Shown piece after piece: positions 20,622 to 31,230 of a stretch of DNA of 64,000 nucleotides. This DNA comes from Dolomedes plantarius (Eukaryota > Arthropoda > Arachnida > Araneae > Dolomedidae), in assembly GCA_907164885.2 (NCBI GenBank), contig OU015493.1, positions 65,346,126 through 65,410,125 on the forward strand, in the 5' to 3' direction. The notes under the pieces were generated by a model. That model ran no database searches, was not told where the DNA came from, and saw nothing but the letters and a program-made list of their open reading frames with translations. The translations under genes and the position numbers were made by a program. How positions within the stretch are numbered: position 1 is the stretch's first letter; each line of letters starts with the position of its first letter.

Positions 20622-23600
20622 GGAGGGGCAACAAGAAGAGGGGCTCGTTGTCCAACACAGGTGGAAAAACCCCTAGGAAAGAAATTAAAAGTTTAACATT
20701 AAGAAATGTTGAGCTACCATATGTGGTTGTGCAGCTGGATCAAATCCCGGTGCGCAGTTTATTGGACACAGGGGCTACGAAAAATTTCGTAAGTAAGAAA
20801 TGGTTTCGTGATACATTTCGGAATAAAACTGTGTATAGAAATAATCAGATCCAGGTTTTGTCTGCTCAAGGTAAGGATTGCACAGTATGGGGCCAATTTG
20901 CAGCCATGGTGCGGATTCAAACTGAAACACTCCATACACATTTTCATATAGTACAGGATCTCCAGGAAGATGTCATTTTGGGGATGGATTTTCTGCAACG
21001 GGCTAAAGTAGTTATGGATTTTGCGAGAGAGTCAATGTCCGTGCAAATGAATCAAGAAAGTAAAAAGGGAACGAAACAATTGGATATAAAGTGGGAAGAC
21101 TCCGTTTTAACCCATAACCAAAAAGAAAAATTAATGCATGTATTAGAGGGCTTTTCCGAACTTTTTTCTGAGAATCCTGGATTAACTCATGTTAGTACTC
21201 ATACAATCGATACGGGCGAAGGTACGCCAATTAAATGTCGACCATATAGATATGACCAGATAAAAGAACGGATCATCGAACAACATATTGAGGAGATGCT
21301 CAAGCAAAATATTATCAAACCCATTAGTAGCCCGTGGGCAAGTCCAATAGTGCTTTGTAGAAAGAAAGGGGATTTACCGTTAACAGACCCTAAAGCATGG
21401 AGATTTGCGATTGACTATCGCGCATTAAATAAAATCACTAAGTTTCCGGCCTACCCGATGCCGCTAATCGAAGACATCTTACATAGTTTTAAAGCAGTTA
21501 ATTATTTAACAACTTTGGACCTGACATCGGGGTATTATCAAGTAGCGGTGAATGAAAGCGACATACCAAAAACGAGCTTCATTTCAAAAAAAGGGTCGTA
21601 TGCCTTCGTGAGGATGCCTTTTGGGTTATCGGGAGCCCCCGCGACTTTTCAACGTACGATGGATACAATCCTCAAACCAGTGTTAGGCCAAAATGTATGT
21701 GTTTATCTGGATGATATTATTCTATCCTCAGAAACATTTGAAGAGCATACCGAGCTATTAGCGAAGGTATTAACATTGATAAAAGAAAGTGGGCTCACGG
21801 TAAATTTGAAAAAGTGTAAATTTGCACGGAAAGAGCTGCAGTATCTTGGGTTCAAAATTACGCAAAATGGGAGAGAAGCTGACGATTCAAAAATTCAAGC
21901 GGTAAAGGAGTTTAAGATTCCGAAATCAGCACGGCAACTTGCATCGTTTTTAGGGCTGTGTTCATATTACAGAACCTATATCCCATCATTTTCAGAAATA
22001 GCTGAACCATTATATATGCTTCGTAGACAATATACTAAATTTCGTTGGTCATCAGAAGCGCAGGACGCGTTTGAGAAATTGAAAGCTGCCCTGATTCAAG
22101 CCCCAGTACTTGGTCATCCAGACCCGCAAAAACCTTTTATAATACATACGGATAGCTCAGCAGTGGGAATTGGCGCAGTGATGTCACAAGAACGGCGACC
22201 CATTGCATATGTATCCCGAACGTTAAATGCAGCAGAAAGAAATTATACCACAACAGAGCGCGAAATTTTGGCAATTGTGTTTGCTGTGAATAAATTCAAG
22301 GGATATTTTACAGAAAAGCCAGTAGTGATTTATACCGATCATGCAGCACTCACGAAATTATACACGGGGAAAAATTTAACCCCAAGAGTTATTCGCTGGG
22401 CACTTAAACTGCAAGAGTATAATTTAGATATCCAGTTTAAAAGTGGGAAGGAAAATAGGGTGGCTGATGCGTTATCCCGCGCACCATATCATACTGAGTC
22501 GGGTCAACTGCGATGTGCACTACTCACTACAGCGGTGTTGGAAAATCGAGAGAAGTTGGCGGCCGAATTAGAAAGGGATCCAAAGTTTGCAGATATCTAT
22601 GCTTATTTGAAGGATCCGGCCAATTATCATGCCCCCAATAAAATTGAAATTCAAAATCGTAGCAAAAACTATGAACTCATCGACGAAATCTTGTTCTATA
22701 CCCTACATCGAAACGAGTTTGGGGAACTTCGACCCGTGATTCCAGAATCTATGAGAATGGAAATATTACATGATTTGCATGATTTGCCAATTTGTGGCCA
22801 CATGGGGATCCGAAAAACGTTTGCGCGAGCAAGAGAAGCAGTATATTGGCCTAAATTGAAAGAATGGGTCACGCAATATGTTCGAAGCTGCGACACATGT
22901 CAAAGAATAAATTATGTGAATCACAAGCCTGCAGGGTACCTCACAAACATTGTAGCGACATTTCCTAATGCTATCGTCGGAGTGGATTTATTGGGACCAT
23001 ATCCCAGAAGTGCCCATGGAAAGTTTAGATATTTGTTAGTGATCGCTGATCATTTTTCAAAATGGGTGGAAATTGTACCCCTGAGGCGCGCATCAGCTCA
23101 GGCAGTCACAAACGCGTTCATGCAGAAATATGTATTTCAATATTCTGCACCAGTACAATTAATTAGTGACAATGGCCAACAATTTGTAAGTAAGATATTT
23201 GAGGATATGTGTGAAAAGTTAAACATAAAGCACTGCAAAATGGTCACATATCGAGCGCAATCTAATATTGCGGAGCGAGTAAATCGAAATATTGTGCGGA
23301 TGATCGCAGCTTACATTGAGAAATACCACCAAAATTGGGATAAGTATATTCAAGAATTTACTTATGCACTTCGCACAGCTCAGCACGACTCCACGGGGAA
23401 AACACCAGCAGAAGTTTTTTTGGGACGAAAATTAATGACACCCTTAGATCGAATGTTTTTTGTACAGCAGCGAGAGGCTGAATTTCAAATGAAAGATATA
23501 GAACAGTTATTACACGAAACGCGTAAATGGAATGATGCCGCTCGAAACACCCAAAAGAAATACTATGATACCAAAAGGCGAGAAAATAATGTTCAAGTTG

Positions 23601-24574
23601 GAGATTGGGTACTCATAGCAACACACCATTTATCTAGTGCTCAAAAGCATTTTGTAAGTAAATTTTCACCAAAGTTTGAGGGCCCATATCTAGTGCAAAG
23701 TTCCCGAAATAACGTTCTGACGATTCAAAAGCACGGGAAGCAGATCGCGGTAAATGTGGATCAGTGTCGAGTGTATATTAATCGACAAACCATGGTGGAT
23801 TTAGATCAGAAATTAGAACGAAAATCGAAATCTACACAAAGTTCTGAACTCCAGGGTCAAAATGAAGCAGGCCCCTCAAAATCGCAAAAACGTGTTGCAG
23901 ACACACCGATTGAGAATTCCGGAAAGAAACAGCAGAATCCGCATTTTCAAAATGAACATAGCCCTCCACAGTCCTGCGTGAAACGGAAACATGAAAACGG
24001 AGATCAGACAGCAAAAAAAGTCCAATTTAGAATCCCAGGGCCGCACATAAGGGGAAAACGGAAGTTTTCAAACGGTAATGCAAGTCCAGAAAAAAAATGC
24101 AAGAAGAAAGAGGGTCCAGCAAAACCCTATTTTTACACATCCAAATTTAATCCAAGGAATGTGCGACGAGAAACAATTCACCGGAGAATACCGACCTGCA
24201 GTTATACAGATCAAAGTTCAGGGCCCACACCAGGACCCCCGAAATACAGCAGCCATAACACTCAGAAGCAACCGCCTCAGAAACGGCAGTTGGCAGACGG
24301 TGTATCGGGGCAATATGAAAAACAACCACGGTACGAACTCAGAAAGAGGAGAGCGAAGACGCAGATGGGTACTTCGCAAAGGAAACAACGCATTTCAGCG
24401 GTTATTCCAAACAATAAACAACACCGAAAAGGCAGAATAGCTTCGGGAAAGTCTAGACGGAAGCCTCAAGTCAGGAAGGAACGATTTATGACACATTCTG
24501 ATGTTCGATGGATAGCTTGGTTGGATACAGTGCGAGCCCAGATGTGTGGTGATGTATCAATTCAACGTTATTGA
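20606..24574 (+). CDS. pol: Gypsy-3 Pol (protease, RT, RNase H, integrase)
   Basis: Numbering residues from 20648, the order is: aspartic protease with LLDTGATKNFV (Asp about 40); RT with PIVLCRKKGDLP, RFAIDYRALNK, PFGLSGAPATFQ and the active site YLDD (about 352); RNase H with HTDSSAVGIG (about 500), TTEREILAIVF and YTDHAAL. Integrase follows, with zinc residues in HDLHDLPICGHMG...CDTCQ (about 705-750) and core acids in VGVDLLG, SDNGQQF and SNIAERVNR (about 777, 840, 875). A long basic, low-complexity tail follows from about 1040. The frame is uninterrupted. It is expected as a Gag-Pol fusion by -1 frameshifting; the nominal TTG at 20648 is not a convincing start. Confidence 0.95.
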   Translation, partial: AQFKLGRGNKKRGSLSNTGGKTPRKEIKSLTLRNVELPYVVVQLDQIPVRSLLDTGATKNFVSKKWFRDTFRNKTVYRNNQIQVLSAQGKDCTVWGQFAAMVRIQTETLHTHFHIVQDLQEDVILGMDFLQRAKVVMDFARESMSVQMNQESKKGTKQLDIKWEDSVLTHNQKEKLMHVLEGFSELFSENPGLTHVSTHTIDTGEGTPIKCRPYRYDQIKERIIEQHIEEMLKQNIIKPISSPWASPIVLCRKKGDLPLTDPKAWRFAIDYRALNKITKFPAYPMPLIEDILHSFKAVNYLTTLDLTSGYYQVAVNESDIPKTSFISKKGSYAFVRMPFGLSGAPATFQRTMDTILKPVLGQNVCVYLDDIILSSETFEEHTELLAKVLTLIKESGLTVNLKKCKFARKELQYLGFKITQNGREADDSKIQAVKEFKIPKSARQLASFLGLCSYYRTYIPSFSEIAEPLYMLRRQYTKFRWSSEAQDAFEKLKAALIQAPVLGHPDPQKPFIIHTDSSAVGIGAVMSQERRPIAYVSRTLNAAERNYTTTEREILAIVFAVNKFKGYFTEKPVVIYTDHAALTKLYTGKNLTPRVIRWALKLQEYNLDIQFKSGKENRVADALSRAPYHTESGQLRCALLTTAVLENREKLAAELERDPKFADIYAYLKDPANYHAPNKIEIQNRSKNYELIDEILFYTLHRNEFGELRPVIPESMRMEILHDLHDLPICGHMGIRKTFARAREAVYWPKLKEWVTQYVRSCDTCQRINYVNHKPAGYLTNIVATFPNAIVGVDLLGPYPRSAHGKFRYLLVIADHFSKWVEIVPLRRASAQAVTNAFMQKYVFQYSAPVQLISDNGQQFVSKIFEDMCEKLNIKHCKMVTYRAQSNIAERVNRNIVRMIAAYIEKYHQNWDKYIQEFTYALRTAQHDSTGKTPAEVFLGRKLMTPLDRMFFVQQREAEFQMKDIEQLLHETRKWNDAARNTQKKYYDTKRRENNVQVGDWVLIATHHLSSAQKHFVSKFSPKFEGPYLVQSSRNNVLTIQKHGKQIAVNVDQCRVYINRQTMVDLDQKLERKSKSTQSSELQGQNEAGPSKSQKRVADTPIENSGKKQQNPHFQNEHSPPQSCVKRKHENGDQTAKKVQFRIPGPHIRGKRKFSNGNASPEKKCKKKEGPAKPYFYTSKFNPRNVRRETIHRRIPTCSYTDQSSGPTPGPPKYSSHNTQKQPPQKRQLADGVSGQYEKQPRYELRKRRAKTQMGTSQRKQRISAVIPNNKQHRKGRIASGKSRRKPQVRKERFMTHSDVRWIAWLDTVRAQMCGDVSIQRY
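20612..20674 (+). promoter_or_regulatory. Predicted -1 ribosomal frameshift signal between gag and pol
   Basis: The heptamer TTTAAAC at 20612-20618 is in the gag frame as T TTA AAC, directly before the TAG. Seven bases later a stem forms between 20626-20632 and 20647-20653 (GGGCAAC with GTTGTCC, one G-U pair). The loop bases 20639-20643 (AGGGG) are complementary to 20670-20674 (CCCCT), giving an H-type pseudoknot. The pol frame is -1 relative to gag, is open from 20606, and has no ATG near its start. All parts of a classical signal are therefore present. Confidence 0.85.
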
Positions 24575-26305
24575 TTTTAAGATTGGAGCCGGACTTCAGA
24601 GTCTTCCACAGTCGAACTTTTTTTTTGTGAAGATACATTAATCGTAAAATACCTTGGAACGCAGCTCTGATATTTTGAGTAATCAGTGCTATGAGTCCAT
24701 AATGATATAATTGATTTTGTTATACAATCTGAATTCTGATTGCTATGTAATAACTTTAATGATGGCTTTGTAATAATTTTTGACGCGAGGTATTTTCAAA
24801 AAAAGTGTCATGTGGAACTCTGGAATTGTAGTAAGTGAAACTTGTGATAAGAATGTAATTTTATGGCATAAAAATGTAAAATTTTTTATATATATTGTGA
24901 TTCTAGTGCATAAAAATGTAATTTTTTTTAGGAATATAATGTAATTTTCTATCAAAGTTTGACTTGAATGTGTAATATTGCTTGCGAGATATTTGATGTT
25001 GAATGCGTATTTCGAATTGTAATAATTAAGGTTAAACACGTGTCGTCACTAAGCTGTAATATCCCCTCTCTCAGAGCGATCAAGGTCACACACAGGAATT
25101 TGCAATTTAACCTCGGAAGAAAACCATGGTCTCTTAAATTGTAAATCCCCAACGGCTCTGACACGGGCCGACACATTTAAATAATTGATCCCTAACAACA
25201 CTAGCGCGCGTTACACATTCCACGCACAAACAGATTGCTTTAGTAGTATAAATAGATATATAGATTGTTTTGTTAGATATTTGTAGATGTATTAGAATTG
25301 GTAAATATTTACATGTATTGTATTCAACTGACTGTACATAGCAGACATTTCTTTACATTTGACATTTGTGGTGTCATGTCTGAAATTTTTTTTAAGTATC
25401 CTTAGAACTTGAAACTGAAAAAAAAAAAAAATAAGGCTTTTAGTGTCAGCCTTGCCTAGATTTAAATGGCATTATATTGAGATCCCGGACAGAAATGATT
25501 AATGAACTAAATTTAGGTATCTTATATAACACAATTTAAATTCTGAAGTATCAAGAAAGTATATGCCGAATTTTCATTTTGTTTTACTTATACAACTAAT
25601 AAAATGTTAATACTATGTTTTGTTTGTACAATTGAGAAAACTAACAAGTGAAATACAATTAAAAATTGAAATGTGCAACTGTTCAGTTAGAAATACTTAG
25701 AAATTGAAAGTGTAGTTTTAGAATGTTTAAGATTGCAGGTGAATTATATATTTTGGTGCAGGAATAAGATTACTGTGAAACTTGTATTTTAGATGTCTGA
25801 ACGAGATTCCGGTCAGTCAGACATGAGTGCAGCTCTACGTTTAAATTGGATTTTTTTTGTTTAAGTAGACGGAGGTGTACTTGCAGTGAGGGATACCAGG
25901 AGGAAGAAGTGCTGGCTACAGAATGAGATGGACGCACCAGCAATTGCCAGGGAGCCGAAGGACAAGTTCCGATGAAATGCTGCCGATCACACTATACGGC
26001 AGAGAAGGGCTATTATTCATTTGAGTTAGTTTTTCCGGGATTCCAGCTATGGACTCCGAATTAAGAACAACCTGCCGATGATGAAGTGCAGAGACTTTTT
26101 GTAATAAACTTTGCTTCTAGGTTATGTTACTCAAGACGAACGAATGTTAAAAGGGGTAAAGAATCAGTTCAGGCAGAGAGTAGTTTCTAGGGGAGTGTAG
26201 GAAATTGCATAGACTCCCAATCGCGGGGGGAGTTTTATTAAAAATCCGCGCCCGCACCCCGTTAAGGGGGTGGCGGTCTAAATTTTTTTGTTGGGTCAGG
26301 GAGAG
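24575..26305 (+). other. Gypsy-3 3' noncoding region
   Basis: 1.7 kb without a convincing frame. It could have held an env gene once, but no signal peptide, transmembrane segment or envelope-like block is seen. It ends in the purine run GGGAGAG directly before the 3' LTR, a candidate polypurine tract. A GC-rich patch (26225-26275) precedes it. Confidence 0.65.
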
Positions 26306-26786
26306 TGTAGGGTTCGCGTGTTGCTCAGATGCAAATTTCTGCTAGCAGCGCTGTACATGCCAGCCAAAGTGAGTTCGGCGCAGATGTTTGAGCTATTTAA
26401 AGGGCACACGCTGAGTTGGCAAAGAGCCCAATACTGAGAAAGCCCAAGACGGGAGTAGCGATACTGAGAGAGCTCAAGACTGGAGTAGCGATACGGATAG
26501 AGCGTGTATTGGTATTTAGCCGAGGTGGCTGCACGACTTCGAGAATTAGCTCAGAGCCGAGGTTTACGGGTATGTTTAGCGAATTCATACTCTGCCTGAG
26601 GGATTCATTGCGACCTTTAGTTTCTTAGTACCGCGGGTTGCGGTACTGATTGTGTATTATTTTGGAAGCCCCAAGTCTGTATATGTTAGTCTGCCTCTAC
26701 GTAGAGAATAAAGAAGTTATTCTAGAGTTATCCCTCGCACGAAGAGTGCCTAGTGCTTTGTAGAAAAAAAGAAAGGAAGAACCACA
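26306..26786 (+). repeat. Gypsy-3 3' LTR
   Basis: 481 bp, nearly identical to 19128-19653 apart from one missing 45-bp internal unit, two adjacent substitutions and one single-base indel. Followed by the TAGACT copy. Confidence 0.95.
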
Positions 26787-26792
26787 TAGACT

Positions 26793-29700
26793 ATGTTTCT
26801 CGTTTCTTGATTTGGAACAAATACATACAAATTTTTTGAAGATCCAACTCTAGAGCACGCAACGTAAAACTCTCCATGAGAAAAGCAAGGTGATTCCAAG
26901 TTGACTCTAGCTACATGTAAAGACTGTCCTTGGGCTTTATTGATGGACATTGCAAAAGCTAAACGAACTGGAAATTGCAGGCGCCTGAATTGAAATGGCA
27001 TATCTGATGGAATGAGGGGTATGCGTAGAATGAAAGCATCCTCACCTGTCAAAAGTTTTGCTTCGATTACATGAGGATGGAGCTGCTTAACCACTAATCT
27101 TGTGCCGTTGCAAAGTCTTGGGGGATTTAAATTTCCGAGAAGCATAATTGGTGATCCAGTCTTCAGTACTAAATTATGCGGTGGAATTCCGGGAGGTTCT
27201 AAAGAGTTTAAAAATTCAGTAGGGTAGTGCACAGCCTCATTTTCTTCAACAACGGTATCTATTGATTTGTACAATACAGCTTCTCCAGGCAACTGTTCTT
27301 GAATCTTCAAGTTGATGTTGTTTACACTATCATTTTTTGGTGCAAGAATCGCACGTTCGCAAAGCCACTTATGGTCTGTAAAATGTTGTTGAATATTTGG
27401 AAATACTTTTGCTTTGAGTTCATCAACAGACACTACTGTATTACAAAATGTTTCTCCGAGTTTGAAGAGACCAGTTACTGGATGAAGTTGTATTAATCCA
27501 TTTCCAATATTTAACAAATGGTCAGCAAACTGACCGTCCAATGTGTTGCCATACAGATGAACTCTCATATTTATAGTAAGTCTTAAAGTGTGAACATGCC
27601 TCCAAAGATGTGATGATTTAAGGCATGCATTAATTTCATCCGCCGTTGTTCCTTTTGGAATGACAGGCAATGTTTGTCGGAAATCTCCAGCCAATACAAT
27701 GGTAACTCCCCCCATGAGTAAATCATTGCCTCTTAAAAATCGAAGCTTTTGATTGAGGGCCTGCAAAGCATTCTTGTGTGACATGGTACATTCATCCCAT
27801 ACAATGACTTGATATTCCTGTAGAACCTGAGCTTTTTCTGTTCATTTAGGTATATTGCAGATGGAATTTTCACTGCGGGCCAGATTAAGCGGTAACTTGA
27901 AAGCTGAATGTGCTGTTCTCCCCCAGGGAGCAAAGTTGCAGCAATTCCCGAAGAGGCCACAGCAATAGCTACTTTGGAATTTCCTCGAATTTTTGCAAGT
28001 AACAACTTGATGAGAAATGTCTTACCTGCTCCTCCTGGTGCATCTAGAAAAAAAAATCTTCCCCCTTTTTTTGGTACTTCTTCCAAGATGGTATTGTAAG
28101 CAGCTCTTTGATCATCGGTCAAAAGCGGTTCATTCTGTGATATGTAACTTCTCAATTCTTCAATGCTGTATGATGTCTCTCTAGTCATCTCTGTAGTGAG
28201 CGTATTAGGATTTCTGTCGGGAGTAGGAAGGCCTATGTCTTGGATTCTTTTGCCTATCATTTCTAAAACCTTGTCTTCAATAAGGATGAGAGCTTGATTG
28301 AATATTGCAGGAGTAAATTCAACATTTTCACCAGAAATCATCATTTGAGCTTGGAGACGTATGTCTTCAGAAAGACTCTCTTTGTATGCATTCCATAATT
28401 TCATGGGATCTGCAACTCCACAATTAACGATGATGATTGCAAATAAAATCCTCAGGTTTTTTGGTGATTTAGTCGCAGCAGCCTCAAACATAGTAGCATC
28501 CCAATGTGCATCATCCTCCAACAAACCTCGCCTTAAGCAGGCATCACGAAAAGTATCACAAATTTCCCCATCAACAGTCCTAAGGTCTTCAAAGGAAGTA
28601 GGACCTGTAACGGTGTGAAGCAAAATTCGGAGATAAAAGCATTCAAAATTTGTTGGATGTACTGTGTAAACACGGCCAAGATTTTCTGTTGCTCTGATAC
28701 CAGAATGACCATCTACTGCAACTCCCTGTTTTCTGCGTATAAAAACTTTTTGATTGGCATTCTATGTGTAATATTTTGGCAACTCACAGTATAGCAGGGT
28801 CCTTGCAAAAGCATCATTTTGACACAGTTCGAAGAAAGCAGTCAATGTTGTTTTGGTGGATGCATAATCCTCTCTTCTAAATTTCCTTCAGTGAAATAAA
28901 CACGCTGCCTATTTTCCAGGTGTAAATTGAGGTGAAAAACTGAAGGGAACCATTCATGAATTGGGAAACTAAAAATTCTCCAAACTGCTTCATTGCTGCT
29001 AATGTACCTGCCCATTTGGTACTTTTCAATCGCATTGATAACAGATCCGTCTTCCTGAAAAGAAAAAAAACTGCTTGATCGCTACCCTTATTGACATATT
29101 TGCAGATGTATTTAATGGATTTGACGGAGCTGCAGTATTCAACATTAATGTGTGCCTGAAATAACCTTGACAATAAAGGACAGTAAGGGACAACCCACTT
29201 GTTGTCAATTTCAAACTCTCTGTAGGAATTTCCAACTTTTACCTTGATCTTCGTAACTCTTCCACCATCTTCAGGACTTCTCCTTCTGTATAGGGGATAG
29301 CCATCCATTCCAGTCTGAGTTTCCTTAATGAGTTTCCTTGGGTAATTCTTTGTACACTTGCCTTCTTTCATGCATGGAGAAGTAGGATTGATTGTTCCGC
29401 AAGGTCCATGAATCATATTTTTCACAATGACTTCAAAGAGGATGGAACCTTCTTGAGGATCTGGAATTTCAGCTGATATAATTTTATCAACGTCACTCGA
29501 CACAATCTTGTTTTTGAGCCACACCAAAATATGTGCATGAGGCAAACCTCTCTTCTGCCACTCAATAGTGTACATCCAAGCACGGACTTGACCGAAGATG
29601 TGAAATTTTCTAATGGAATTCATGAACTGTATAAGCTTCTGGTGAAATGCTCTAGCCGTCAAATCATGCCGATCATATTGTTTCTGCCCTTCCATCAGTT

Positions 29701-31230
29701 CTGCCTGAATTTCATTCCAACTGAGATTGCAAGTAAAAGTTATGAAGAGGTCAGGTCGCCCATAATTCCTAACATACGTCATAGCATCCTGTGTGTATTC
29801 GTGCATGTGACGTGGACTTCCAATGAATGTTGAGGGCAAAATAACCAATTGACCTACTTCTGTAGAATTAGCATCATTGTTCATAGCATCTCGAAGATGG
29901 ATGTACTCATATGCACGGAGCTTCTTCTGGTTGAGTTTGACATACAAAAGTCGTTCACTTTCTATTTTTGCGAACATGTCTACAACAAATTGAAGGAAAA
30001 GTCGGCGACAACGCAAAATAAGGTTGAAATTATTTTCTCGAACCATCAACCTATAAGAATAAAAATTCATAGAGGATACTTTTTTAGCTGAAGGCATCAA
30101 TGTTGTTGGATCAACTTGCTTGATTTCAAAATGGTATCCATCTTCTCCCTGCCAAAAGATAAGCGGATATTGCAAGGCATCATATGATCTATGTGTTTCA
30201 CATACACGTTGAAGGCGATTGTCTTTTTTCTGCAAACCTATGTCCCTCTGATTAAATTCATTACCACTAATAACAACTGCCACCTCATTTATAACTGGGG
30301 CATTGAAACGTCGCTCGTGCTCTCCAGCCGGTGTCCTGTCAGCTCGAATGACTAACCTGTAATCATCTGTCGGCATACGATCCAGTGCAGTTTTGAAACT
30401 TCGTACATAATTATTATACCTATCCAAAAAAGACTGTAACTGCAAAATAATATCCCCACGTGTTCTCGGAATGGTGGTGCAACGATGCTCTGCCTGTTTC
30501 CGTTCATCTCCCACAAAATATATTTGAAGAAATTGATGCTCCTCATTTTCTAGGGGTAACATGGCTCCAATTCTATGATAAACCTGCCCTTGAACTTTGA
30601 ATGTCGGCATAAATCCACGTTCAGCAACAATGCTGCTTGAGCCAAATGAAGTCATTTGAAAAGCAGAGTTGTACAGTCTAATGTTCTGAAAAAAATGCTA
30701 AGACGCATCCGTTTCATTGGCCATAAGTGACTAAAGTGGTTCTGGAGGTGTTTGAAGTACAGGCAGACTTACTTTTCCATTGCAGCAACACATGCCTTTA
30801 GTTTCGCCCCTCCACTTCAGAGCACCATAATGAGGGCAGGCATGTTCCATCCTTCCAATGACAAACCTTTCTGAAATAGCCGCTGCACTTACTGGATTGT
30901 AAACAAAAGCTGCACCTTGTAATTCTAAACTGGTAGATCTTGCAGAAACTTGTCTTGTTCTTTCAGCTTCCAGCCTTGCATTTCTTTCTTCCTGAGATTC
31001 TTCAGCTCTCGCAACAGCATGAGCTGTTCGATCAGCTTCCAGCCTTGCATTTCTTTCCTCCTGGGATTCTTGAGCTCTCGCAACACCATGAGCTATGCGA
31101 TCAGCTTCCAGCCTTCGAAATCTGCGTTCTTCAGATTCCACATTCCGAGAAGTTTGTTGATAGGCCAATAATCTTCTATTCCTTGGAGAATTTTTTTCCC
31201 ACCAAATCTAGCCCTTTTTTTGGGTGGCAT
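26793..31230 (-). pseudogene. Helitron-1 Rep/helicase, decayed
   Basis: This protein would nick and unwind DNA for rolling-circle transposition. An ATG at 31228-31230 opens a basic N-terminus (MPPKKRARFGGKK) that shifts frame in an A-run. Next come three repeats of an EESQEERNARLEADR type, a Cys/His-bearing segment (HACPHYGALKW...CCC), the Rep domain with HUH motif GLPHAHILVWL (near 29530) and tyrosines in KYICKYVNKG (near 29095). The PIF1-type helicase has GGAGKTFLI (Walker A), LAGDFRQTLPV, INKAQGQSLH and YVACSRVG. Lesions: stops at 30731 and near 30683, frame changes between 28880 and 28620 and near 27915, and a TGA near 27848. The final codons lie beyond Gypsy-3. Confidence 0.92.

Larger units (their letters stand above)
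19128..26786 (+). mobile_element. Gypsy-3: young, apparently complete Gypsy retrotransposon
   Basis: The LTRs at 19128-19653 and 26306-26786 are nearly identical: two adjacent substitutions, a one-base indel and a 45-bp unit missing from the 3' copy. The flanks share TAGACT (19122-19127 and 26787-26792). The PBS TGGCGCCCGAAC at 19657 resembles a tRNA-Lys type site. Gag (257 codons) and pol (1308 codons) are open and are joined by a -1 frameshift signal. There is no env. LTR identity and open frames suggest a recent, possibly active copy. It is inserted in the 3' end of the Helitron-1 coding region. Confidence 0.95.

Noticed and set aside
20648..20650. TTG as the start of Gypsy-3 pol
   Set aside because: The frame is open upstream to 20606 and overlaps the gag end. 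Expression as a frameshift fusion is more likely than initiation at TTG.
20616..20700. Stop-codon read-through at TAG GGA GG between gag and pol
   Set aside because: The context resembles a known read-through site, but pol is not in the gag frame; read-through would meet a stop about 25 codons later. The -1 frameshift explains the layout.
24743..25176. Possible env or accessory gene after Gypsy-3 pol
   Set aside because: Only short minus-strand frames with AT-driven composition; no signal peptide, transmembrane segment or envelope block.
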